Origin: CAUZRD01 sp963582255
GTDB lineage: Bacteria > Pseudomonadota > Alphaproteobacteria > Rhizobiales > TMED25
DNA: 14,494 nucleotides
Assembly: GCA_963582255.1 (NCBI GenBank)
Contig: CAUZRD010000041.1
Coordinates: 1 to 14,494 of the forward strand
Direction: 5' to 3'
The notes under the pieces are model-generated. The model ran no database searches. It was not told where the DNA came from and worked only from the letters and a program-made list of their open reading frames with translations. This document shows positions 7,205 through 14,459 of this stretch, piece after piece (within the stretch, counting starts at the first letter, position 1; each line of letters starts with the position of its first letter). Position numbers and translations under genes: made by a program.

Positions 7205-7828
7205 TTATGAGGATGTCAACTGTAATGTCCTACACCCAAGATAGGCAGCATCACGCGTATCATGACTAACTAGTAACGCTGCCATGCCTTGCTCCTCTAT
7301 AACAGTCTGTAAAGCATCAAAGCACTCCTTGCGCATATCCCAGTCAAGTGCACTAAAACTCTCATCCAGAAGAAGTATTGGACGTGCCCGCATCAATGCT
7401 CGTGCAAGAGCAACACGCTGTTGCTGGCCCCCGGAAATTTCCGAAGGTAGACGTGTTTGTAACCCACCAAGGGAAAGCACATCAAAACAACTGTTAATCT
7501 GCTCAAGTAGCTGTGGCGTGCGTGCTATCTTAACGTCAAGGCCTATCAGCACATTGTCGACGCAACTCAGATGCGCAAATAGATTGTCCGACTGAAACAC
7601 TGTAGTAATGGGGCGTTTCCAAGGCGGAAGTGATGATAGATCATCGCCATCCCAAGTTATTTTTCCACTGACTGGTGTTTGAAACCCTGCCGTCAATTCC
7701 AGTAAGGTCGTCTTGCCAACCCCCGACGGTCCCTGTACCGCCAGTATCTCGCCTCTCGCAACTCTAAGATTGTAGGTAAAGCACTGGGTCTTGTTCCAGC
7801 AAAATGTCAGGTGCTCAATATGCAGCAT
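7205..7828 (-). CDS. thiQ: Thiamine ABC transporter ATP-binding protein ThiQ
   Basis: 207 aa, slightly shorter than E. coli ThiQ (about 232). ABC ATPase motifs are all present: Walker A GPSGVGKTT (33-41), Q-loop Gln in FQSDNLF (Q79), signature SGGQQQR (132-138), Walker B ILLLDES (151-157, D155/E156) and switch His in SHD (H189). It powers thiamine/TPP import through ThiP on the cytoplasmic face. ATG 7828 was chosen because GGAG lies about 10 bases upstream and the beta strand LHIEHL follows directly; a longer in-frame start at 7867 would extend deep into thiP. The gene overlaps the end of thiP by 14 bases, so translation is coupled. Assignment rests on the ThiB-ThiP neighbours and the TPP riboswitch; the ATPase alone would be hard to tell from other importers. 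Confidence 0.92.
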   Translation of the reverse strand: MLHIEHLTFCWNKTQCFTYNLRVARGEILAVQGPSGVGKTTLLELTAGFQTPVSGKITWDGDDLSSLPPWKRPITTVFQSDNLFAHLSCVDNVLIGLDVKIARTPQLLEQINSCFDVLSLGGLQTRLPSEISGGQQQRVALARALMRARPILLLDESFSALDWDMRKECFDALQTVIEEQGMAALLVSHDTRDAAYLGCRTLQLTSS

Positions 7829-9461
7829 TACTGCGGCTCCGTTGCAGGTATTTTGCTCCACTGGCAAAGGTCACAAACAGTGAAATGGTCAGTAAAAGCA
7901 AAATCAGGGCTAATGCGGCTGCGTCATCTGCCCGATAGCGGGCCATAGTTTGGTAAAGCAACCATGGCAAGGTCTGAAAGTGCTGACTGCCAAATAGCGC
8001 GATCACGGTTAAATCACCTAGTGAGAGAGCAGCGCTAAGACCAGCCGCAAACCCTAACTCGGGTGCTAAAGCAGGAAGCGTCACCAGCCGAAACCTCCGC
8101 CAGCCTCTGAGATTCAGGCTAGTGCATAATTTATCATGCGCTTTGGCCAGCATCGCCAGCTTGCCCTGAATAACATGATAGGCAAAGGGAAGGGCGATGA
8201 GCATATTCGTTAGCAGTACCAAAATCGGCGCAATCAGAAAAATATCGACAACCCCGCGCAATAGGATAAAGACACCTGTGCCAAGAACGATGGCGGATAC
8301 CGCCAGATAGAGAGAAACCGCAAGATCAAATACCCATTGTCCAGCTCTGCCAAGCCGCACCCGGGCTGCTGCCATTACAACCGCGATACTAGTGGCCAGC
8401 ATTGCAGACATAATGGCGATAAAGATTGAAGTTATCAGAGCACGGTGAAAGGCCGGCCATGCAAGAACCGTGAACATGTTGATCGTAGCGCCTCTAAACA
8501 GAACAGCCAGCACCGGCGCTACTGCTAGCAACAAGAACCCTGCTATCAGGGCTGCATCAAATAATTTTCCACCAACAGCATCATCACCAACCTGGGCGAG
8601 ACGTACAACAGGTGAAGGGGCAATCCCTGGCATTGTGATGCCATTTAGATGCGCCAGCAATACCACAACAAGCGCACAGATGGTCAACTGGACCAGAGAC
8701 AGCAACGCCGCCATTGGCAAATTAAAATCAAATCGAAGTGCAGTATAGATATTGACCTCGAGCGTTGTCACCGCTGGGCCTCCGCCCAGCATAAGAATTA
8801 ATGAGAAAGAGGTAAAACACAGCAAGAACACAAGGGCTAGCAGACCGGGAATGGCCTGTTTCAAAACTGGCCATTCCAGCAAAATAAAACGTTGCCAATC
8901 GCTCAACCCCCATTGCGCCGCCAAACGCCACTGCGGAGATGGTATTGCAGACAACATCGACATAAAAACGCGAAGCATCAATGGCGCATTAAAGAACACA
9001 TGCGCAAGCAACACGGCACCAAGACCATAGATCGGCGCAAGCCGGGCTCCGCCTGTTAGCTGTAGCAAAACAGATACGAAGCCGTTTTGCCCCCAAATGC
9101 CAAGTAGACCAGAAACCGCCACGGTCGTTGGCATCACGACTGTTAAAAAAGATAAGAAAATTAATTTGTTGGAGTGCCATTTTAATGACCTTCGCCAACA
9201 TGATCTGGCAACAGGAAGTGCCACCAAAAGTGATAAAATCGCCGACAATAGTGCCTGCCAGAATGTAAATGTAGCGACCCGCCAGACCTCAGACCACGCC
9301 GTGGAAAGTATGTTAGACTCGACAACACTACCCACAAGAAACAGTGCAAGGATAGCGGCTATGGCAACTAAGATAAGGCCTGTGGCAATGCTGATCCCAA
9401 TAGGGACGTAGCTGCCGCTGACCTTGAAGGTTGTGTCTATTTGGCGATTGCAGATTGCCAT
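7815..9461 (-). CDS. thiP: Thiamine ABC transporter permease ThiP
   Basis: 548 aa, close to E. coli ThiP (536), a fused two-domain permease with about twelve membrane segments. Each half has an EAA-type cytoplasmic loop that docks on the ATPase: AAQWGLSDWQRFILLEWP near residues 181-198 and SLNLRGWRRFRLVTLP near 448-463. Such duplicated permeases are typical of the iron/thiamine/putative ferric-type importers; the riboswitch and ThiB make thiamine the substrate. Start taken as ATG 9461, giving a short cytoplasmic leader before the first membrane segment and a 25-base overlap with the end of thiB; a TTG at 9473 is in frame but less likely. The overlaps on both sides show a single thiBPQ transcript. 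Confidence 0.93.
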   Translation of the reverse strand: MAICNRQIDTTFKVSGSYVPIGISIATGLILVAIAAILALFLVGSVVESNILSTAWSEVWRVATFTFWQALLSAILSLLVALPVARSCWRRSLKWHSNKLIFLSFLTVVMPTTVAVSGLLGIWGQNGFVSVLLQLTGGARLAPIYGLGAVLLAHVFFNAPLMLRVFMSMLSAIPSPQWRLAAQWGLSDWQRFILLEWPVLKQAIPGLLALVFLLCFTSFSLILMLGGGPAVTTLEVNIYTALRFDFNLPMAALLSLVQLTICALVVVLLAHLNGITMPGIAPSPVVRLAQVGDDAVGGKLFDAALIAGFLLLAVAPVLAVLFRGATINMFTVLAWPAFHRALITSIFIAIMSAMLATSIAVVMAAARVRLGRAGQWVFDLAVSLYLAVSAIVLGTGVFILLRGVVDIFLIAPILVLLTNMLIALPFAYHVIQGKLAMLAKAHDKLCTSLNLRGWRRFRLVTLPALAPELGFAAGLSAALSLGDLTVIALFGSQHFQTLPWLLYQTMARYRADDAAALALILLLLTISLFVTFASGAKYLQRSRSNAAY

Positions 9462-10432
9462 TCGGCCACCCAAGCTGACTTGTTGGCTGCAACCTTCTCC
9501 GGTGAGAAGTTAAGCGACTTCAATGGTCTGATCAGCGTAGAAAATACTTCAGGAATCGCTGCTTTCCCAGCCGGATACATCCAGTTGGTTGTCGGAATAA
9601 CTGATTGGAACCCGTCTTCAAGAATGAAGTTCATGAATTCCCGAGCGAGGGCTGGCTGTGGCGCAGACTGAAGCATTGCTGCCACCTCAACCTGCATGTA
9701 ATGACCCTCAGAAAAAGCAGCAGCTTTATACTTATCGGTGCCATCAACAACGATGTGATAGGCAGGTGATGTAGAATAGGACAGCACCATATCAGCTTCG
9801 CCCTCAAGAAACATCGAATAAGAGTCCCACCATCCCTTTGTAACTGTTACGATTTTAGGCGCTAATTTTGACCATGCCTGGTCAGCTTCCTCACCGTAGA
9901 CAGATTTCATCCATAGCAATAGACCAAGACCCGGTGTCGCGGTACGTGGGTCCTGAATAATAATCCGCAGATCATCAGGCGCATTGACTAGCGCATCAAA
10001 CGAAGTTGGCACATTGTTCAACTTGGTGCTGTCATAAACAAAGGCAAAATATCCCCAGTCAAATGGCACGAAAACATTATCTTCGAAGCTTATCGGTAAT
10101 GCTGTGCGCCCGGATAGAGATGTCCCATGTGATGCAAACAGGCCTGTCTTGGCAGCTGTAGCCATTAGATTTGTGTCGAGGCCAAGCACAATGTCAGCTT
10201 TCGATGATACGCCTTCAAGCTGTACACGACCCAGAATGCCGATTGATGAATCCAGTGCGATAAACTGCAGATCACAGGCGCAAATTTCCTCGAATGATTT
10301 TTCGATAGCAGGACCTGGCCCCCATTCAGATGCGAACGAGTCATAGGTATAGACTGTCAGGATGGGTTTTGTAGCTGCAACCGCTGGCAAGGCTATCAAA
10401 GCCAATACACATAGGGACAAGATATTCTTCAT
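9437..10432 (-). CDS. thiB: Periplasmic thiamine-binding protein ThiB (TbpA)
   Basis: 331 aa. Starts with a signal peptide: Lys-2, hydrophobic core LSLCVLALIALP and an AVA-A type cleavage site near residue 19-20. The mature protein opens with LTVYTYDSFASEWGPGP and continues with DIVLGLDTN, typical of ThiB, then the DWGYFAFVYD segment and GWWDSYSMFLEGEADMVLSYSTSPAYH region expected of this solute-binding family. It captures thiamine, TMP or TPP in the periplasm and delivers it to ThiP. ATG 10432 is chosen over an upstream in-frame ATG at 10462 because it begins the signal peptide and has GGAG 8 bases upstream. First gene of thiBPQ, about 105 bases after a TPP riboswitch, so expression should fall when TPP is plentiful. 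Confidence 0.94.
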   Translation of the reverse strand: MKNILSLCVLALIALPAVAATKPILTVYTYDSFASEWGPGPAIEKSFEEICACDLQFIALDSSIGILGRVQLEGVSSKADIVLGLDTNLMATAAKTGLFASHGTSLSGRTALPISFEDNVFVPFDWGYFAFVYDSTKLNNVPTSFDALVNAPDDLRIIIQDPRTATPGLGLLLWMKSVYGEEADQAWSKLAPKIVTVTKGWWDSYSMFLEGEADMVLSYSTSPAYHIVVDGTDKYKAAAFSEGHYMQVEVAAMLQSAPQPALAREFMNFILEDGFQSVIPTTNWMYPAGKAAIPEVFSTLIRPLKSLNFSPEKVAANKSAWVAEWQSAIAK

Positions 10433-10502
10433 ATAAAGCACTCCAATGCAGATAGGGTCCATATTGGGCGGTGACAGGAGAGGTTAGGCCATCTTGGGGA
10501 CT

Positions 10503-10529
10503 GTTGTGAGAGTTGCGACAGTTACGACA
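10503..10529 (-). repeat. 9-base tandem repeat in the thiB leader
   Basis: On the given strand GTTGTGAGA, GTTGCGACA and GTTACGACA follow each other without gaps, and a partial fourth copy (GTTGCCATT) begins one base later at 10531. It lies just after the TPP aptamer in the expression platform. Confidence 0.6.
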
Positions 10530-10536
10530 AGTTGCC

Positions 10537-10620
10537 ATTCCTCTTTCCTCCGCCAGCATGACCTGGGTCAGGTTCAATGGGTTTGTCTCAGTCCTGATAA
10601 AAATCAGGACACCCCAAGGG
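10537..10620 (-). promoter_or_regulatory. TPP (THI-box) riboswitch upstream of thiBPQ
   Basis: Read on the - strand, the conserved parts appear in order: CTTGGGGTGTCC, a short variable hairpin (TCCTGATT/ATCAGGA), the pyrimidine-sensing CTGAGA, then ACCCATTGAACCTGACC, GGTCATGCTGGCG and GGAGGAAAG. This matches the TPP aptamer closely, including both conserved halves. TPP binding should lower thiB expression. The ~105 bases between aptamer and thiB ATG form the expression platform; I saw no clear T-tract terminator, so control of translation is the more likely mode, but the pairing partner of the thiB ribosome binding site is not obvious. Confidence 0.95.
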
Positions 10621-10621
10621 A

Positions 10622-10705
10622 ATATTGATATTATAACGCAAAAAATCCCAGAAATAAAGTGGTGGACGGTTCCTCAGGAACTTACACCGAAGCCAATATC
10701 AATAT
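10622..10705. repeat. Nested inverted repeats around the thiB promoter
   Basis: ATATTGATATT (10622-10632) and AATATCAATAT (10695-10705) are perfect 11-bp inverted repeats, and between them GTTCCT-C-AGGAAC (10669-10681) is a 6-bp palindrome with one central base. The right positions for operator sites; no regulator is identified. Confidence 0.5.
10630..10635 (-). promoter_or_regulatory. -10 element of the thiBPQ promoter
   Basis: The - strand reads TATAAT, a perfect sigma-70 -10 hexamer, and a start about 7 bases on (near 10623) would begin transcription right at the first bases of the TPP riboswitch. The -35 is poor (TTTATT at 17-base spacing). The hexamer overlaps one arm of an 11-bp inverted repeat. 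Confidence 0.6.
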
Positions 10706-10977
10706 AGACACCCCCAAAGGTCTTCCTCGTTTGAACTAGGAGTGGGTCGAAGCACGGTGATATTAAGCCGGCATGCCGGCCGCGATGTGCGTCCAGAAGG
10801 TAATGGTAATGTCTCCTCCGATCGGGAAACACTAAAATTTCCTTAGTATAATCAACTGCTGAGCGCAAAGGATGACAAAGAGGTTGCCTAGCTTGTCTAT
10901 GCCCGCGCTGGCATCACATCCTGGTTTGATAGGACGAATCGTTGGCCCTTGGCTGATGCTTTACTAGAATATGACGC
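10706..10977. other. Remaining spacer between thi promoter and DMT permease gene
   Basis: No gene recognised. It contains a perfect 14-bp palindrome, GCCGGCATGCCGGC, at 10767-10780 in otherwise AT-richer sequence. An open frame on the + strand crosses from about 10900 into the antisense of the permease gene but matches no family I know and has no ribosome binding site. Confidence 0.4.
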
Positions 10978-11913
10978 TCATGTTTGTTTTGTTGCACACA
11001 GGTTTTGGCTGCGGGCTTTATTGCGCTCATTATTCACCACATAAAGACCGGCAAGGGTAATCAAAAGCATTCCAGCCAGTGCGGTAAAATCTGGAACGTC
11101 TCCCCACACTACATAGCCAATCAAAATCCCCCATAAAATAACGGTGTAACGGAAGGGTGCGGTGAGTGAGATTTCACCCAGACGAATTGAGATCACCGCG
11201 AAATGATACGCACCGAATAGGGTGATGGAAGCTGCACAAACCATCATCATGAGCTGTGGAGTGAGGGACTCCCATTCTCTGGTCACTAAGATTGCTAGAA
11301 TGCCGGTTAGGCAGACAACGATGGCTGAGCCAAATGTGAGGATAAGTGATGGAATGTCAGAGGAGATTCTGCGGGTGACAATTTCGCGTATTGATATTGA
11401 TACCGTTGCAGCCACAGCAAACAGGCTAAAGATATTGAACTGTTCGTTGTTCGGGCGCAGTACTAAGATAACACCGGCAAAACCAACCAGCAGTGCTGCC
11501 CAGCCATGTAGGCTGACTTTTTCGCGCAGAAACACGACTGCCATTGCTGTTGCGACCAACGGCACCGAGTTAATAACCGCTGTCGCATCGGCGATCGCCA
11601 TATGAGTTAGCGCGGTTACGATCAACAGTGTGGTCAGCCCCTCTGTGCTACTGCGTATGAGTACGGCTTTATCAAACAGCCGGTGCAAGTGGGGAAGCAA
11701 CCCGGAACAGCAAACCGCGGCAAATACTAACGCAGACGTGATTAGGCCGCGCAGAAAGATGGTTTGCGGAACTGGAAGCTCTTCGGTGATAAGTTTTACT
11801 AGGCTGTCGCCAACAAGAAAAAAGAATGTCGATGCAATCATGGCAGCGATAGCGAGAAAATTTCGTCTTGTATTGGATGAAGTCCCCTCGGGTTCTGAGC
11901 TCATATTTTTCAT
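10978..11913 (-). CDS. DMT-superfamily (EamA) permease
   Basis: 311 aa with about ten membrane segments in two EamA repeats. The first repeat runs from AIAAMIASTFFFLVGDSLVKLI through RSSTEGL and the conserved ADATAVINSVPLVATAMAVVFLREKV block near residues 108-133; the second from FSLFAVAATVSISIREIVTRR to a matching APFRYTVILWGILIGYVVWGDVP block. Length is normal for 10-TM drug/metabolite transporters, which export amino acids, nucleotide metabolites or other small molecules; the substrate is not readable. It lies 60 bp after the dehydrogenase stop on the same strand with no terminator, so probably in one transcript. ATG 11913 and ATG 11904 are both possible starts; neither has a strong ribosome binding site. 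Confidence 0.88.
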   Translation of the reverse strand: MKNMSSEPEGTSSNTRRNFLAIAAMIASTFFFLVGDSLVKLITEELPVPQTIFLRGLITSALVFAAVCCSGLLPHLHRLFDKAVLIRSSTEGLTTLLIVTALTHMAIADATAVINSVPLVATAMAVVFLREKVSLHGWAALLVGFAGVILVLRPNNEQFNIFSLFAVAATVSISIREIVTRRISSDIPSLILTFGSAIVVCLTGILAILVTREWESLTPQLMMMVCAASITLFGAYHFAVISIRLGEISLTAPFRYTVILWGILIGYVVWGDVPDFTALAGMLLITLAGLYVVNNERNKARSQNLCATKQT

Positions 11914-11973
11914 TTCTAGCAGTTGTCTCGATGTAGCTTCGCCACTTGCATTATTGGAGATTACACCTAAGAT

Positions 11974-13083
11974 TTAGAATGTAACGACAGAACGAATTGA
12001 TTTCCCCGCATGCATGAGATCGAATGCATCATTAATCTGATTTAGAGGCATCTCGTGGGTGATGAGATCATCGATATTAATTTTTCCGTTCATATACCAG
12101 TCGACAATGCGGGGGACATCGGTACGCCCTTTGGCGCCTCCGAACGCTGTTCCACGCCATACTCGCCCGGTGACGAGTTGGAACGGCCGGGTTGAAATTT
12201 CTGCTCCTGATGGAGCGACACCGATGATAATGCTCTCACCCCAGCCCTTATGGCAGCATTCAAGTGCGATGCGCATCACTTCGACATTACCGATGCATTC
12301 AAAGGTGTAATCTGCTCCACCTTTTGTAAACTCGAGCAGATGGCCTACTAAATCACCATTGATTGCCTTTGGATTTATAAAATCTGTCATACCAAATTTA
12401 CGTGCAATTGCTTCTCGCTCAGGATTAAGATCAACGCCGACGATCATATCGGCGCCAACTAGTTTGGCGCCTTGGATGACGTTGAGGCCGATGCCGCCCA
12501 GACCAAAAACAATGACATTGGAACCGGGCTCAACCTTAGCAGTGTTGATCACTGCGCCCAACCCGGTGGTGACGCCACAGCCGATATAACAGATCTTCTC
12601 AAATGGTGCGTCCTTGCGCACCTTAGCTAGCGCAATTTCGGGTAGCACCGTGAAATTTGAGAATGTTGATGTCCCCATATAGTGGAACAGAGTCTCGCCG
12701 CCGGCTGAAAATCGCGACGTTCCATCTGGCATAAGGCCCTGGCCCTGGGTCACACGGATGGCCTGGCACAGGTTGGTTTTACCAGATGTGCAATACGTGC
12801 ATTCACGGCATTCTGGGGTATAGAGGGGAATTACATGATCACCCGGCACGACACTGGTCACTTCCTTTCCAATATCAACCACAATTCCAGCGCCCTCATG
12901 TCCTAGAATCGCCGGGAACAACCCCTCTGGATCAGCGCCTGACAAGGTAAATGCGTCAGTATGGCAAATGCCAGTGGCTTTGATTTCAACTAGAACTTCG
13001 CCCGTCCGGGGGCCATCCAGATTGACCGTGGTGATTTCAAGTGGTTGACCAGCCTTGACCGCTACCGCTGCACGAGATTCCAT
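11974..13083 (-). CDS. frmA: S-(hydroxymethyl)glutathione dehydrogenase / class III alcohol dehydrogenase
   Basis: 369 aa zinc-dependent medium-chain dehydrogenase that oxidises S-hydroxymethylglutathione (formaldehyde plus GSH) with NAD+, and reduces S-nitrosoglutathione in relatives. Catalytic zinc ligands C40 and H62 (GHEGAG) with C169 (GCGVTTG) are present; structural zinc is held by C92, C95, C98 and C106. GLGGIG (194-199) is the NAD Rossmann motif. R110 in AIRVTQGQGLMPDGTSRF matches the class III arginine (human Arg115) that binds the glutathione carboxylate, which separates this from ordinary ethanol dehydrogenases. ATG 13083 is chosen since GAGGAG lies 5 bases upstream; a GTG at 13089 would overlap that site. 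A possible promoter is TTGCGA/TACAAC (13181-13186, 13159-13164, - strand, 16-base spacing). No S-formylglutathione hydrolase is next to it. Confidence 0.95.
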   Translation of the reverse strand: MESRAAVAVKAGQPLEITTVNLDGPRTGEVLVEIKATGICHTDAFTLSGADPEGLFPAILGHEGAGIVVDIGKEVTSVVPGDHVIPLYTPECRECTYCTSGKTNLCQAIRVTQGQGLMPDGTSRFSAGGETLFHYMGTSTFSNFTVLPEIALAKVRKDAPFEKICYIGCGVTTGLGAVINTAKVEPGSNVIVFGLGGIGLNVIQGAKLVGADMIVGVDLNPEREAIARKFGMTDFINPKAINGDLVGHLLEFTKGGADYTFECIGNVEVMRIALECCHKGWGESIIIGVAPSGAEISTRPFQLVTGRVWRGTAFGGAKGRTDVPRIVDWYMNGKINIDDLITHEMPLNQINDAFDLMHAGKSIRSVVTF

Positions 13084-13188
13084 AGGCACTCCTCTCTTTT
13101 ATGCTGTAACGTAGGTTCGTCGCCAGCTTCCCAGCATTGCAGAAAAATAATAAATAATGTTGTACGCAGGTGTGTGGTCTTCGCAAGC

Positions 13189-13223
13189 GGTTCATTAAAA
13201 TCTACTCTTGGTATCAATGAACC
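13189..13223. promoter_or_regulatory. Inverted repeat in the divergent promoter region
   Basis: GGTTCATT (13189-13196) and AATGAACC (13216-13223) are perfect 8-bp inverted repeats, 19 bases apart, in the 172-bp region between two divergent genes. Half-sites about 27 bases centre to centre could bind a dimeric or tetrameric regulator. Candidate operator only. Confidence 0.35.
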
Positions 13224-13255
13224 TGCGCGTCTATGTAGAAATAATTTGTGGTGAG

Positions 13256-13450
13256 ATGATGGAAAGTCTTTTACGTAATCTTGTTCCTGTCGCGATTGGA
13301 GCTGTTGCCGTTGTTCTGGCGCTTGGCCTTTTTAATTTGCTGCGTGGTGGGAACACCAACAGATCGCAGCGGCTGATGCGGTGGCGTATCGGGCTTCAGT
13401 TTCTTGCCGTCATTTTGATCATGGCAACGGTCTACTTTACAGCTAAATAG
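13256..13450 (+). CDS. Small twin-transmembrane protein
   Basis: 64 aa. Two hydrophobic helices (about residues 8-28 and 45-60) flank a basic, polar turn, GGNTNRSQRLMRWRIGLQF, with the pattern G..N...S..LMR.R...Q found in small alphaproteobacterial 'twin transmembrane' (HIG1-like) proteins. That family is often encoded just before the PduO-type adenosyltransferase, as here (47 bp upstream). Function is unknown. ATG 13256 or 13259 is the start; both lie behind GGTGAG, and longer in-frame starts from 13208 would add an unrelated polar leader. Confidence 0.75.
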   Translation: MMESLLRNLVPVAIGAVAVVLALGLFNLLRGGNTNRSQRLMRWRIGLQFLAVILIMATVYFTAK

Positions 13451-13497
13451 CATGATATTTCTTCCTCTTTGAGTGGGTAACTTTCTATGGAACTTCT

Positions 13498-14103
13498 ATG
13501 GTTGTTTTAAACAAAATCTATACCCGCACTGGTGATGATGGCACGACGGCTCTGGGGTCGGGGCAAAGGTTAGCCAAGGATGCTAAGAGGGTTGAAGCAT
13601 TCGGCACTGTCGATGAAACCAATGCGGTGATCGGCATGGCTCGTCATCACATTACTAGCCCGCAATTTTCCTGTGGCCCTAATTCCGTTAAAATAGATGC
13701 TATGCTAGGGCGCATACAAAATGATTTGTTTGACCTTGGAGCAGATCTTTGCGTGCCAGATAGTGCAGACAGAACTGGCTCACAACGGCTACGCATCACA
13801 CCTGAACATAGCGCTCGGCTCGAGGCAGAGATTGATGAGCTCAACGGTGAGCTCGCGCCTCTTACGTCTTTTGTGCTGCCGGGAGGCGCGCCGGCCGCCG
13901 CTGTGCTTCATCTAGCCAGGACGACTGCACGTCGGGCTGAGCGACGCATGGTTACTTTGGCAGCCATCCCAGGCGAGCATGTCAACGAAGAAGCGCTTCG
14001 TTATATTAACAGGCTGTCTGATTTCTTGTTTGTCGCTAGCCGCAGCATGAATGAGAGCTGCGGGTTTGGGGATGTGTTGTGGGTGCCGGGAGCAAATAGA
14101 TAA
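13498..14103 (+). CDS. Cob(I)alamin adenosyltransferase, PduO type
   Basis: 201 aa. It transfers adenosyl from ATP to cob(I)alamin to make adenosylcobalamin in the cytosol. The ATP-binding N-terminus TRTGDDGTTALGSGQR (9-24) and AFGTVDETNAVIG (34-46) are intact. The helical core carries FVLPGGAPAAAVLHLARTTARRAERR (125-150, with the conserved R-xxx-RRAER) and YINRLSDFLFVASR (169-182, NRxSDxLF). Length is normal for the family. The start ATG 13498 has only a modest GGA about 9 bases upstream. It follows the twin-transmembrane gene and precedes a rhomboid pseudogene by 12 bases; in many alphaproteobacteria electron-transfer flavoprotein genes follow, which would lie beyond this window. Whether it is catabolic (PduO) or part of salvage cannot be judged, so no symbol is given. 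Confidence 0.92.
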   Translation: MVVLNKIYTRTGDDGTTALGSGQRLAKDAKRVEAFGTVDETNAVIGMARHHITSPQFSCGPNSVKIDAMLGRIQNDLFDLGADLCVPDSADRTGSQRLRITPEHSARLEAEIDELNGELAPLTSFVLPGGAPAAAVLHLARTTARRAERRMVTLAAIPGEHVNEEALRYINRLSDFLFVASRSMNESCGFGDVLWVPGANR

Positions 14104-14115
14104 AGGACAAGCGGC

Positions 14116-14459
14116 ATGTTTGTTCCGCTCAGGGATTCCAACTCACTGCGCATTATTCCGTTCGAATACGTCAATGCAGGATTGATTGCGGCGCGTGTTG
14201 CAGTTTTTGTCTTTTTTCAAAGTGGCTTGGTGCTGGTGGTAGGGTAAATTCAGTTTGCTTATGCCCTCATTCCAGCGGCTTACTTCAACATGGTAACCTT
14301 GCCCTGAAATTTTGCGGATGTACCCGATTATTTGACACTCATCACTTATATTTTTATGCATGGTGGGTCCATATAGGTGGGATAATCGCAGGGTTTGTCC
14401 TCACGCTACTGATGAAACGGGGTGACATTCCTCTGTTTGATCGCGGGGTGTCACACTAG
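14116..14459 (+). pseudogene. Rhomboid-family intramembrane serine protease, decayed and internally deleted
   Basis: From ATG 14116 the frame reads MFVPLRDSNSLRIIPFEYVN and a first membrane helix, the typical start of small alphaproteobacterial rhomboids, then TAA at 14245. The same frame continues with ALIPAYFNMVTLP, TGA at 14305-14307, then NFADVPDYLTLITYIFMHGG, the segment just before the conserved MHGG-W-H motif. At about 14368 the reading shifts by one frame to HIGGIIAGFVLTLLMKRGD (from 14370), which is the last rhomboid helix with the catalytic-His HxGG context, ending at TAG 14459. The middle of the protein, including the GxSG catalytic serine helix, is gone: about 344 bases remain where a normal gene needs about 650-700. 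It is certainly non-functional as a protease. It sits 12 bases after the adenosyltransferase. Confidence 0.88.

Noticed and set aside
10900..11042. Open + strand frame reading into the antisense of the DMT permease gene
   Set aside because: No family resemblance and no start signal; the permease on the other strand is clearly the real gene.
14143..14361. 72-codon - strand frame near the right end
   Set aside because: It lies antisense to the rhomboid remnant, whose peptide segments are clearly recognisable on the + strand.
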